Shown: positions 53,151 to 60,862, counted from the first letter of the stretch. The stretch: 64,000 nucleotides of DNA from QKTW01 sp052161885 (GCA_052161885.1 CP197396.1:1364001-1428000), one strand, 5' to 3'. Notes: a model not told the origin generated them from the sequence alone. Made by a program: numbers and translations.

Positions 53151-53158
53151 CAAATGTA
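53151..53158 (-). promoter_or_regulatory. -7 element of the PAS kinase/REC-Crp operon
   Basis: TACATTTG on the minus strand is a perfect TAnnTTTG, directly ahead of the kinase start. No TGA-N6-TCA box is seen near it, so the regulator operon itself does not look autoregulated by this motif. Confidence 0.5.
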
Positions 53159-53180
53159 AAATATTCCTATTAATAATTAA

Positions 53181-53927
53181 CTATTCGCCCAGGACCGGAA
53201 GTCTCCGGAAAGTTCTTACCCGTCCTTCACGGTATTTTTCCATGGCCACAGATTTTATATGCTCCAGCGCTTCGTCCACAGAGTCGGTAAACAGTACATA
53301 CCTGAGATCACCGACTGCAATGGTACGCTCTTCCGCCATGGCGTAAAACATTGACATAAGTGGCTCCCAGTAAGCTTTTCCGAAAACGACTATAGGAAAA
53401 TCAGGAATTTTATGTGTCTGTATCAGCGTAAGCGCTTCAAAGAATTCATCCAGTGTTCCGATGCCACCCGGCATAATCACAAAAGCATGCGAATATTTAA
53501 ACATCAACACTTTCCGGATAAAAAAGTAATCGCACAGAAACCATTTATCCATGTACTTATTGGGCTGCTGCTCCCGGGGTAACGCTATATTACATCCTAC
53601 CGACCGGCCATTTCGTTCTTTGGCCCCGCGGTTGGCTGCCTCCATAATGCCGGGGCCACCACCTGTTATTATCGTAAACCCAAGCTGCGCCAGCCCGGCG
53701 CTTATTTTACGTGCTTCCCCATAATACAATTCTCCTTCTTTTATTCGAGCCGAACCAAAAACAGCCACACACGGACCAACAAAATGTAGCACCCTGAAAC
53801 CACGGATAAATTCCAGCATTACCCGGATTGAAAAGATAAATTCCATAAGCCTGGAACGCGGGCCTTCCAAAAAGAATTTCACGCTGTCTTTTTTCCGCTC
53901 CTCCCCTGTGCTCCGCCGGTCAGTCAT
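53181..53927 (-). CDS. LOG family protein (TIGR00730-type)
   Basis: A 248-residue Rossmann-like protein of the lysine-decarboxylase-like (LOG) family. Signature GGGPGIMEAANRGAKE and the substrate motif MPGGIGTLDEFFEALTLIQ are complete; N-terminus FGSARIKEGELYYGEARK. Family members release adenine or cytokinin bases from nucleoside 5'-monophosphates by ribosyl hydrolysis. The ~50-residue basic N-terminal extension (RRSTGEERKKDS...) is longer than in small LOGs and typical of the larger YgdH/PpnN-like or Bacteroidota type. It stands between the PAS kinase and the regulon gene at 54056, and no box with correct geometry was found for it. Confidence 0.88.
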   Translation of the reverse strand: MTDRRSTGEERKKDSVKFFLEGPRSRLMEFIFSIRVMLEFIRGFRVLHFVGPCVAVFGSARIKEGELYYGEARKISAGLAQLGFTIITGGGPGIMEAANRGAKERNGRSVGCNIALPREQQPNKYMDKWFLCDYFFIRKVLMFKYSHAFVIMPGGIGTLDEFFEALTLIQTHKIPDFPIVVFGKAYWEPLMSMFYAMAEERTIAVGDLRYVLFTDSVDEALEHIKSVAMEKYREGRVRTFRRLPVLGE

Positions 53928-53974
53928 ACTGAAAATTTAAGGATAAAGATCTTTTTCAATACCGGTAAAAAACA

Positions 53975-54039
53975 TGACAACAATAGTATTCAGAACTGAC
54001 CATGATCATTGTTGCACGGTTGCATCCTGCCTATCTTAA
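53975..54039 (+). promoter_or_regulatory. Promoter with tandem boxes (hypothetical gene at 54056)
   Basis: TGACAACAATAG (53975-53986, degenerate right half) and TGACCATGATCA (53997-54008, perfect) have centres 22 bp apart. The -7 candidate TATCTTAA (54032-54039, 6/8) ends 36.5 bp from the proximal centre. Confidence 0.5.
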
Positions 54040-54055
54040 ACCAAAATGCTCTAAA

Positions 54056-54469
54056 ATGGAACTCTACATAACGGAAGATGACCTGCTTAAAAATATACAA
54101 CATGGCTTCCGGCAATACTATCCGCGCCTCAAACTGGAATTTTACAAACATCCGCATGAAAAAAATGCAGGATCACCTGCAGATGCAAGATTATCGCTGG
54201 AGGTGCCGGTGGAAGACGTTGTGATGTTTCATACAGCCGCATGTATCAATGTTGCCCCTCAGAGAACGGTCGCATCTGTAGAAGAGGACTTCTTTCACAA
54301 ACTGGGTTTGTGCGTACAGATTTTCCGGCAATCGGGTGATCTGTGGATCGAAACAACCCGTACAGACGGATATACACTCGCCAGGCAGGAACAGATTGCG
54401 GTAAATGAATCTGGCCGTATTCACGAAACGGAGGCCATTGAAGATTTTGACCTGCAGGATCATGAATAA
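54056..54469 (+). CDS. Hypothetical cytosolic protein in the stress island
   Basis: A 137-residue acidic protein that I do not recognise. The start at 54056 (MELYITEDDLLKNIQHGFRQ) is preferred: the transcript from the -7 at 54032-54039 would begin near 54046, excluding ATG 54002. It looks like a small alpha/beta domain: LKNIQHGFRQYYPRLKLEFY, then a PVEDVVMFHTAACI strand and a long FFHKLGLCVQIFRQSGDLWI stretch. No signal, TM or catalytic motif is evident. Convergent with the USP operon. Its Crp-type promoter marks it as a probable regulon member. Confidence 0.65.
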   Translation: MELYITEDDLLKNIQHGFRQYYPRLKLEFYKHPHEKNAGSPADARLSLEVPVEDVVMFHTAACINVAPQRTVASVEEDFFHKLGLCVQIFRQSGDLWIETTRTDGYTLARQEQIAVNESGRIHETEAIEDFDLQDHE

Positions 54470-54472
54470 TAA

Positions 54473-54498
54473 CAAAAAATCCGGCCACGAGGCCGGAT
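54473..54498 (-). terminator. Terminator of the USP pair at 54.5-56.1 kb
   Basis: An 8-bp stem (54479-54486 with 54491-54498, ATCCGGCC/GGCCGGAT) has an ACGA loop. On the minus strand it runs into TTTTTTGTT. It overlaps the stop codon of the USP gene by one base. Confidence 0.9.
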
Positions 54499-55307
54499 CA
54501 ATGATGCATCATAAATACGGGATTGGGAATAATACCAGGAATATTCAGCGTCAGACCTGGCCGGAAGAGACCGGAAATAAAACTTCTTCCATAAGCGCCC
54601 ATTACCACCAGCGCATTATTACGGGGAAGCAGGTATTGTGCAAGCCTGGTCACGGGGTCTCCTTCCAATACGACGCGTGACGTCCTGGAGTAATGTGCGT
54701 CCAGCCACTCACGGAAACTTTCTGTTTTCAACGGGGTTTCTCCCGGCACTACAGCCTGGATAACGGCAACCTGTGCAGCATTAAATTGCGGAAACAGGTA
54801 AGTAAACTGCTTTATTGTATGTACTGCGGCCTTGCTCCCGTCATACATAAATATTAACTCATCAACATTTTCAAAAGTCTGCGGGGCGAGAATCACCGGG
54901 CACTCTGCTTTTCTCAGTAAAGATTTCAGCCCTGTTCCAGGTGCAACGCCTGCGCCACTTCCCAGCGACAGCATCGGATCTACGATGATCATATCCAGGA
55001 AACGGCTTTCACGAATGAGGTCCTCTATATTCAGCTTCCGCTGCCGGTGTATGGAATGACTCGTCTCCCGGCATACGCAGGCATTGCAGAAAAGCTGCTC
55101 ATTCATGCTGCTTCCGGGACCCGCGTCATCTTCATATAGCTCAGGAGGTATCGGCCCCGGCTCCGTATACACTCTTTCTTTCACAACATCTGCCTCCAGA
55201 AATACGCCAACAAGTGTGCGACCTGAAACCCGGGCCATATAGCAGGCAAAATCCAACACCTCTGTACTCATTTTCCGGTCATCAAGCACCAGTAATATAC
55301 TTTCCAT
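54498..55307 (-). CDS. Universal stress protein with a Cys cluster
   Basis: A 269-residue USP of the tandem type. The start at 55307 (MESILLVLDDRK) begins the fold and leaves a 13-nt gap to the next gene; ATG 55334 would overlap it. A CxxCxC motif, FCNACVCR (Cys74, 77, 79), followed by His-rich HSIHRQRK, lies in the loop of domain 1 and is absent from the other USPs here; it could bind metal or sense redox. The ATP motif is altered (MGAYGRSFISGLFR then PG). Co-transcribed with the USP at 55321. Confidence 0.85.
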   Translation of the reverse strand: MESILLVLDDRKMSTEVLDFACYMARVSGRTLVGVFLEADVVKERVYTEPGPIPPELYEDDAGPGSSMNEQLFCNACVCRETSHSIHRQRKLNIEDLIRESRFLDMIIVDPMLSLGSGAGVAPGTGLKSLLRKAECPVILAPQTFENVDELIFMYDGSKAAVHTIKQFTYLFPQFNAAQVAVIQAVVPGETPLKTESFREWLDAHYSRTSRVVLEGDPVTRLAQYLLPRNNALVVMGAYGRSFISGLFRPGLTLNIPGIIPNPVFMMHH

Positions 55308-55320
55308 ACCATGCAATTTT

Positions 55321-56145
55321 TTAGAGATGAGCAATAAATACAGGTATTTTATGATCGCGGATCACATCTGCCACAAAACTTTTCCGGAACAGCTCAGACC
55401 AGAATGGCCGGCCAAAAGAACCGCAGACAAGCATGGGCACTCCTTTATTTTGTATCCAGGTATTAAAATATTTTGACGGATCTGCATCGAGCCTGTAGTA
55501 GGCAAGGTTTCCAAAATGACGTGCCGCATATTCTGCAATCATTTCTGTAAAAGGCATATCATCATCATCCGCTCCGGCATAGACAATCAGTACATCAAGA
55601 TCGGCAAACTCCGGAAGCAGGTATACAAACTGCTTTATAGCGTGCATACAGGAGGCGGTACCGTCGTAGGCTATGATAATACTCTGCGGACGTACATATT
55701 TTTCCGGCAGCAATACTACAGGGCATTCAGCGTAGTGCAATGTATCATGCAGGTATTCCTCATGGATACCCTTCCCCAGGTTTTCATAAAAATGAGCACT
55801 GCTCAGCAACATAAGATCGGCATAGCGTGTCTCGTACTTAAGTTCTTTTGCAATATGCTTCTTCGCATCCCGGTGCACACGGCTCCGTATAGAATGCTGC
55901 CCGCAAAACGATTCAAATACCTTCACATTTCTATCGATCAAAACAGGATCTTCTTCATATTCTTCCAGGTAAGCAGGCACAACGGCGTTGCCATAATACA
56001 GATAACTCGTAGCCGCTGCATAATCCACAGAAGGAAGAAAAACACCGGTTAGCAGCAAGGGCGCTGCATTATTCAAATCTGATGCAAAATCCGGCAATGC
56101 CTGAACGTAATGTGCGCCGTCAAATACAGCTAGGACTTTTCTCAT
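55321..56145 (-). CDS. Universal stress protein, paralogue of the one at 43.5 kb
   Basis: A 274-residue two-domain USP beginning MRKVLAVFDGAHY. It is a close paralogue of the USP at 43536-44357 along the whole length (VDYAAATS, RVHRDAKKH, ETRYADLMLLSSAHFYENLG, CPVVLLPEKY, SKYFNTWIQNKG). The end of domain 2 again breaks the ATP motif (GSFGRPFWSELFR then KS). First gene of a two-gene operon with the Cys-cluster USP. Its promoter, with two Crp-type boxes, faces the hsp20 promoter in a 252-bp divergent region. Confidence 0.88.
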   Translation of the reverse strand: MRKVLAVFDGAHYVQALPDFASDLNNAAPLLLTGVFLPSVDYAAATSYLYYGNAVVPAYLEEYEEDPVLIDRNVKVFESFCGQHSIRSRVHRDAKKHIAKELKYETRYADLMLLSSAHFYENLGKGIHEEYLHDTLHYAECPVVLLPEKYVRPQSIIIAYDGTASCMHAIKQFVYLLPEFADLDVLIVYAGADDDDMPFTEMIAEYAARHFGNLAYYRLDADPSKYFNTWIQNKGVPMLVCGSFGRPFWSELFRKSFVADVIRDHKIPVFIAHL

Positions 56146-56159
56146 GGCTATTTTTTACT

Positions 56160-56224
56160 CAAAACTAACCTGCTGCAACTTCCGGCTCAATGACAGGCAT
56201 CATACCTGTATATGACGTTGCTTA
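56160..56224 (-). promoter_or_regulatory. Promoter with tandem boxes (USP operon at 56.1 kb)
   Basis: TGACAGGCATCA (56191-56202, proximal) and TGACGTTGCTTA (56213-56224, distal, one mismatch) have centres 22 bp apart. A perfect -7 TAGTTTTG (56167-56160, minus strand) ends 36.5 bp from the proximal centre. Confidence 0.65.
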
Positions 56225-56256
56225 CGTCCTGCGTATTTCATCCTGATGCGCTGTGG

Positions 56257-56322
56257 TGATGACTATCAGCATTACTTCTGATGCAGGTCATTGACCGGCC
56301 CTTTCACATCATATTACATTTG
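56257..56322 (+). promoter_or_regulatory. Promoter with tandem boxes (hsp20)
   Basis: TGATGACTATCA (56257-56268) and TGATGCAGGTCA (56279-56290) have centres 22 bp apart. The -33 TTG (56291-56293) and the perfect -7 TACATTTG (56315-56322) are spaced by 21 bp. The proximal box centre is 37.5 bp from the -7 end and touches the -33 element. Confidence 0.75.
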
Positions 56323-56397
56323 TATTGCTATAGCGCGATAAAAAATAAAAACTGTGGCAAAAAACACCACAATTAATTAACCGGAAAACACAAAAAA

Positions 56398-56838
56398 ATG
56401 CCGAAAAATTCATTGCTCACACTTAATGAGCTGCTGCCAACAACATTTGACGATTTCTTTGCGCCATGGAATGACTGGACTGCTAAACAGGGATTTTTAA
56501 ATCGTCCTAAAATACCGGCGCTTAATGTAGCTGAAGATGATAAACAGTATACAGTAACACTGGCTGCTCCCGGTCTTGACAAAGAAAATTTTTCCATCGA
56601 TCTGAATGATGATCTCCTGACAATAAGCGCTTCATCTGAGAAAGAAGAGGAAGAGGACCTGAAGAAATATACACGGAAGGAATATAGCTATAACAGTTTC
56701 TCGCGTTCATTTACAATACCGCAACATGTGAAAGCAGATTCAATTGACGCTACCTATGACAAAGGAATACTGACACTTGTCCTTCCTAAAAAAGACGGGA
56801 ACCAAACTGCAAACGGTCAGAAGATAAATGTAAAATAA
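56398..56838 (+). CDS. Hsp20/alpha-crystallin small heat-shock protein
   Basis: A 146-residue holdase chaperone. The alpha-crystallin domain (~40-135) starts PALNVAEDDKQYTVTLAAPG, contains LDKENFSIDLNDDLLTISAS and the YNSFSRSFTIPQHV strand, and ends with the A-x-Y-x-x-G-I-L-T-L-x-L signature (ATYDKGILTLVLPKK). It lacks a C-terminal I-x-I; KINVK takes that position. It binds unfolding proteins to form large oligomers. Small heat-shock proteins of this class are markers of DosR-like dormancy regulons. Its Crp-type promoter is the best in the window. Confidence 0.92.
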   Translation: MPKNSLLTLNELLPTTFDDFFAPWNDWTAKQGFLNRPKIPALNVAEDDKQYTVTLAAPGLDKENFSIDLNDDLLTISASSEKEEEEDLKKYTRKEYSYNSFSRSFTIPQHVKADSIDATYDKGILTLVLPKKDGNQTANGQKINVK

Positions 56839-56939
56839 AACAAACATTGGTCTCCATGAAAACACGGCAAACCTGTCATCATAGAAAGGATCACCAATGA
56901 AGAGAACGAAAGATTTTATTGGTTAGGGTGATGTGTAGA

Positions 56940-56975
56940 AAAAGGGGTTACATTTCTGTAACCCCTTCGTTTATT
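56940..56975. terminator. Terminator between hsp20 and the DUF3606 gene
   Basis: An 11-bp perfect stem (56942-56952 with 56957-56967, AAGGGGTTACA/TGTAACCCCTT) has a TTTC loop. The minus strand continues TTTCTAC and the plus strand CGTTTATTT, so it can serve both convergent genes. Confidence 0.85.
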
Positions 56976-57190
56976 TAAGTACCTGTTTTGCGTTCAGCTG
57001 TTACTGCCGTTTTCCTCGTTATATGCAGGTAAGTTTCCATCGCAAGCGGAGACCGTCCCAGGTCGTATATTATTTCTTTCAGCTCTTCTTCGCTCAACCG
57101 GAAACGATTGCACCAGTATTTAAGATCTGCAGGATTTTCAACTGTTATTCTGTCCTGGTTAACGGGAGGTTGTTCTTCAATCTGAATCAT
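56975..57190 (-). CDS. DUF3606 domain protein
   Basis: A 71-residue small protein. After MIQIEEQPPVN the DUF3606 core is complete: RITVENPADLKYWCNRFRLS then EEELKEIIYDLGRS, a helical domain with the conserved Tyr-Trp and acidic turn. Function unknown; such proteins are small, soluble and often found near stress genes. The start at 57190 (MIQIEEQ) begins the conserved part; the frame continues upstream to 57235 (MYECAG...) but without family likeness. Convergent with hsp20. Confidence 0.8.
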   Translation of the reverse strand: MIQIEEQPPVNQDRITVENPADLKYWCNRFRLSEEELKEIIYDLGRSPLAMETYLHITRKTAVTAERKTGT

Positions 57191-57416
57191 GGCTACACAC
57201 TTTATCTGCCGGCAGATTCCGGCACACTCATACATAAAAAATGATGCCGGGAAGATTTGTTGGCCGGGAAAAGAAACATTATATTTTCATACACATATAC
57301 TGCAATGAAAAACCATTCGACGTCATTTTCTGAGTTAGCAGATGTGGTCGGGGCACAGGGCTTATGAGAAATATATTATACAGGCATGAAAATATTACCC
57401 TGTATGAAAAGATGCA

Positions 57417-58178
57417 ATGAATTTGCACCGCATATTACGGGAGAGCTGCCTTATTGTTTTAACAGCAATGATATTGCCCGGATGTGTTATCCTGGGAGAA
57501 CATGCAGGGCGCGCTTATAAAAACGCAGAAGCGCAGAAACCATTCGACGCGATTATCGTTCCCGGAATTCCGTATAACAGTAATCACTGGGGCCATCTGA
57601 TGAAATCGCGTGTATTGTGGTCTGTGACATTGTACAGGAACGGCATTGCGAAAAATATCATCTATTCTGGTGGCGCAGTTTACTCTCCTTATAAAGAAGC
57701 CTTTATAATGGGCCGCTATGCAATGCAACTGGGCGTTCCGCCAGAACACATCTATTATGATACTATAGCCACGCACAGTACAGAAAACATCTATTATTCC
57801 TGCATTGTGGCCAGTCAAAACAAATTTAGCCGGCTGGCATTAGCGACAGACCGCGGACAAGCTTATTATCTTAAAAAATTCATTCGCAGGAGATTCTGTA
57901 ACATCATCACACGCATACCGGTAGTGCGCGATTCCCTGCGGTCATACAAAACCATTAATCCCGAAATAGAAACAGCCTCGCTGCTTGAGAAAAATTTCAC
58001 TTCATTGAAAAAGCTCAGATGCCGCAGTGACCGCAGAAAGGGTGCAAAAGGAGAAAATATATACTGGGAGCAATACCCCCGCGGAAAGATCACATCAATA
58101 ACCATTATACAGGACATGCCGCTACAGAATATCAGCATCCCAAGCCTTATGGCGATTCCCGCTCCTTCAAGTCTATAA
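57417..58178 (+). CDS. YdcF/SanA-like DUF218 lipoprotein
   Basis: A 253-residue protein with a lipobox (IVLTAMILPGC, Cys23). The DUF218 domain follows: FDAIIVPGIPYNS (first strand and glycine loop), SRVLWSVTLYRNGIAKNIIY, SGGAVYSPYKEA, GVPPEHIYYDTIATHSTEN with the conserved acidic/Ser/Thr site, and LALATDRGQAYYLKKFIRRR. Members (SanA, ElyC, YdcF) affect envelope integrity or bind nucleotides, and activity is poorly known. Convergent with the DUF92 gene (25-bp gap). No operon partners. Confidence 0.8.
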   Translation: MNLHRILRESCLIVLTAMILPGCVILGEHAGRAYKNAEAQKPFDAIIVPGIPYNSNHWGHLMKSRVLWSVTLYRNGIAKNIIYSGGAVYSPYKEAFIMGRYAMQLGVPPEHIYYDTIATHSTENIYYSCIVASQNKFSRLALATDRGQAYYLKKFIRRRFCNIITRIPVVRDSLRSYKTINPEIETASLLEKNFTSLKKLRCRSDRRKGAKGENIYWEQYPRGKITSITIIQDMPLQNISIPSLMAIPAPSSL

Positions 58179-58203
58179 ACCGGCAACCGATGTATTCCTT
58201 TTT

Positions 58204-58932
58204 TCAGTTGCTTGTCAGTAACTGAAGCAGCAGGGCAAACAGCGCAGCTGCAAGTGTATTACAGGCATTCACCAGATCATTGCCGATAAGTTGCCTCCGT
58301 TCCAGCCAGGCACCGAGAAATGAATCTGTGAAATTGCCGAATGTCCCCGCAAGCAACAATACCATAAATGTGCTCCAGCTGAAACCGAAGCCACACATAT
58401 AAATCAAAGCTATAAACGAGCTTCCTGCCACGCCTATAATTGTTCCCTCCAGGCTTACCACCCCATCCAAACCTCTGGTATCTTTTTTAAAGGTCAGCAC
58501 GTTATAGAAATTTCTCCCGTAAACATTTCCCAATTCAGAAGACAATGTATCTGCAGTTGCTGCAGACAACGATGCGGCCATCATCAAACGGAACATCCCA
58601 ATATGTTCCGGAAACAAATAACCGCATGCCCCGCAAATTGCGGCTACGCCGGCATTAGCAAGCACCTGCCCGGCATTACGCCTGCTGCTCCCCTGCTCCG
58701 ACATCCCATTGCGTACTTTAAAATCTTTCTTCCACGAAGTAGCCAATGTACCCAGCAAAAAGAAAAATGCTACCATAGCAATACCCCAAAAACCGGCTCC
58801 CACAAATACCAGGCAACCAAGTAAGCCGCCTGTAACTGCACCAACAGGTGTTAACTTCCGGGCTTTTATGCTTGCAGCCACAGCCAGGAGCAGAAACAGG
58901 ATAAAAAGCAAATTTTGCAGACCGCTTGTCAT
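58204..58932 (-). CDS. DUF92 family integral membrane protein
   Basis: A 242-residue protein of the DUF92 (TIGR00297) family, related to CTP-dependent phytol kinase VTE6 and dolichol kinase-like proteins. Six or seven TM segments. Conserved turns: ARKLTPVGAVTGGLLGCLVF near the N-terminus, SLSAATADTLSSELGNVYG with the acidic DxxxSE pattern, and GVVSLEGTIIGVAGS then GNFTDSFLGAWLERR near the end. Bacterial function is not established; a lipid or prenol phosphate kinase step is possible. It stands alone, with 273 bp upstream before the thioredoxin gene and no boxes. Confidence 0.82.
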   Translation of the reverse strand: MTSGLQNLLFILFLLLAVAASIKARKLTPVGAVTGGLLGCLVFVGAGFWGIAMVAFFFLLGTLATSWKKDFKVRNGMSEQGSSRRNAGQVLANAGVAAICGACGYLFPEHIGMFRLMMAASLSAATADTLSSELGNVYGRNFYNVLTFKKDTRGLDGVVSLEGTIIGVAGSSFIALIYMCGFGFSWSTFMVLLLAGTFGNFTDSFLGAWLERRQLIGNDLVNACNTLAAALFALLLQLLTSN

Positions 58933-59205
58933 TCAGCAGATATTATTTTTTGTGTGGCAAGATATAACAAAAGGACAGGCAATATAAATGACAGCAAACC
59001 CTGCACCGCACTAAGGCTTAACATATCGTTTGATAATAACTTTATAATCTTTTCGTTAACTTAGAATGCTATTATCGCAGCGCACACGCCTGCGCATGAT
59101 ATCACTCCTTCTACTAACCGGCTGAATCAATTACCGACAAACAGCGACTATCATCCCCTTTCTCTGAAAACCATCAGTTTTATCATACAGTGACTACTTA
59201 GATAA

Positions 59206-59646
59206 ATGAAAAAATTATTGATCATTCTTGGCGCTTGCGTCCTGATGTCTTTTACGAACTGGCAATCGGGATTCGAACAGGCAAAACAGCAAGCAAAGGA
59301 AAGGCACCAGCTTATATTGCTCAATTTCTCTGGCTCCGACTGGTGTGGGCCTTGCATACGAATGCATAAAGAAATTTTTGAAAGCGCAGTTTTTTCAAAT
59401 CTTGCAGACTCTGCTCTGATCGTGATCAATGCAGATTTTCCCAGGAACAAAAAAAATCAACCCGATCTTCAGACAAAGAAACGCAACGAAGCACTGGCAG
59501 ACAGATATAACGCAGAAGGGAAGTTTCCCTTCACTGTTCTGCTGAATGCTGACGGAAAGATCATCAAATCATGGGAGGGCCTCCCGAAAGAAAGTGCAGT
59601 ACAATTTACGGGCGATCTTAAAACCATTTATGACGCGCAAAAATAA
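59206..59646 (+). CDS. Exported thioredoxin-like protein
   Basis: A 146-residue exported protein: signal MKKLLIILGACVLMSFTNW, then a thioredoxin fold with active site SDWCGPCIRMH (Cys-Gly-Pro-Cys at ~48-51) and FPFTVLLNADGKII (cis-Pro region) toward the end. It resembles Thioredoxin_7-type periplasmic thiol reductases rather than full TlpA. First gene of a four-gene operon; ApbE begins before it ends (17-nt overlap, start 59630 within 59646). It would act on disulfides in the periplasm, perhaps on the Cys-rich DUF4266 protein. Confidence 0.87.
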   Translation: MKKLLIILGACVLMSFTNWQSGFEQAKQQAKERHQLILLNFSGSDWCGPCIRMHKEIFESAVFSNLADSALIVINADFPRNKKNQPDLQTKKRNEALADRYNAEGKFPFTVLLNADGKIIKSWEGLPKESAVQFTGDLKTIYDAQK

Positions 59647-60583
59647 TCCTGTCAGCGGCCTGTCGGAGTATAAAAGGACAGAGCGCCTGATGGGAAATAC
59701 CTTTGAAATAACCGTAGTTGCCGAAGAAGAATTATGGGCGGAGGAAAAAATAGCACTGGCTGTCGCAGAAATAAAACGTATTGAAAAACTGCTCACCACA
59801 TTTGCCCCCGACAGTCAGACTAACCTGATTAATGAACAGGCTGGAATTTCACCAGTGGTTGCAGACCGTGAAGTATTTAACCTGATACAACGCTGTAACA
59901 GAATATCGGGTATTACAGACGGAGCTTTTGACATAAGTTACGGTTCTATAGACAAACGATTATGGAACTTTGACCGCACCATGACAGCCCTGCCGGACGA
60001 AGCAACTGCAAAAGCAGCTGTAAAGCTCATCAATTACCGCAACATTATTTTAAATGAAGAAGACGGCAGTGTAATGCTGCGTGAAAAAGGTATGCGCATC
60101 GGTTTTGGAGGAATTGGCAAAGGTTATGCAGCAGAAATGGCCAAAACATTACTCAAAAAAGAAGGCGTAAAAAGCGGAGTGGTCAATGCATCCGGAGACC
60201 TTACCACATGGGGATTCCAGGCCAACGGCGATCCCTGGACAATAGGTATCGCTCACCCGGACCATGCACACCTGCCCTTTTCATATATGAACATAACAGA
60301 CATGGCAGTGGCTACTTCGGGCAATTATGAAAAATACATAGTCATAAACGGGAAGAAATACTCCCACACAATCAATCCCAAAACAGGCCTGCCGGTCACA
60401 GGCATCAAAAGCGTTACGATTATCAGTCCTAATGCAGAAATAGCAGACGCTATGGCTACACCGGTCACCATCATGGGCATTGAGGCCGGCATCCATATGA
60501 TAAACCAGATAAAGCACCTGGAATGTGTAGTGATTGATGACAACAATAAAATTTATTCGTCCCGAAATATCCGGTTAAAATGA
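59630..60583 (+). CDS. apbE: FAD:protein FMN transferase (ApbE family)
   Basis: A 317-residue flavin transferase that attaches FMN via a phosphoester to Thr/Ser of target proteins. Conserved pattern: RTERLMGNTFEITVV, GAFDISYGSI, IGFGGIGKGYAAEMA, NASGDLTTWGF, AVATSGNYEKYIVINGKKYS, HTINPKTGLPV, with the Asp/Thr Mg2+ site near ADAMATPVTIMG. The start at 59630 overlaps the thioredoxin gene by 17 nt. No signal peptide or lipobox is present in this frame, though ApbE is usually exported, so either it acts in the cytosol or the annotated start hides one. DUF4266 overlaps its stop by 4 nt. Confidence 0.88.
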   Translation: MTRKNNPVSGLSEYKRTERLMGNTFEITVVAEEELWAEEKIALAVAEIKRIEKLLTTFAPDSQTNLINEQAGISPVVADREVFNLIQRCNRISGITDGAFDISYGSIDKRLWNFDRTMTALPDEATAKAAVKLINYRNIILNEEDGSVMLREKGMRIGFGGIGKGYAAEMAKTLLKKEGVKSGVVNASGDLTTWGFQANGDPWTIGIAHPDHAHLPFSYMNITDMAVATSGNYEKYIVINGKKYSHTINPKTGLPVTGIKSVTIISPNAEIADAMATPVTIMGIEAGIHMINQIKHLECVVIDDNNKIYSSRNIRLK

Positions 60584-60816
60584 TATCAAAAACAAGGAAA
60601 AGAATTATCCTGTCTGCAATAATGGGCATCACCGTAATATCCCTTGCAAGTTCATGCACAACGGTAAAAGAATACCAGAAGAACAAGCTGAACGATGCAG
60701 AAATGGTACTGGGCAACCGTAAAATAGAAAAAACGGAACTCAGCTTTGAGTCATACCGGGAAGGCTCATCCGGTGCCAATGCAGGAAAGAGCGGCGGAGG
60801 CTGCGGTTGTAATTAA
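60580..60816 (+). CDS. DUF4266 Cys/Gly-tailed lipoprotein
   Basis: A 78-residue small lipoprotein: signal and lipobox (TVISLASSC, Cys26), then the DUF4266 core (TVKEYQKNKLNDAEM, ELSFESYREGSSGAN) and a C-terminal SGGGCGCN with a CxC pair. The short disordered tail ending GGGCGCN is typical of the family as I know it; its role is unknown. It starts with ATGA overlap to apbE, so it is translationally coupled. A substrate of the co-encoded thioredoxin, or a target of the FMN transferase, is possible; no D-x-x-T-like ApbE target motif is visible. Confidence 0.85.
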   Translation: MISKTRKRIILSAIMGITVISLASSCTTVKEYQKNKLNDAEMVLGNRKIEKTELSFESYREGSSGANAGKSGGGCGCN

Positions 60817-60862
60817 TTTCTATTAATTGTTGCCGGCAGTTATCCGGTCTCAAAAAACGTAA

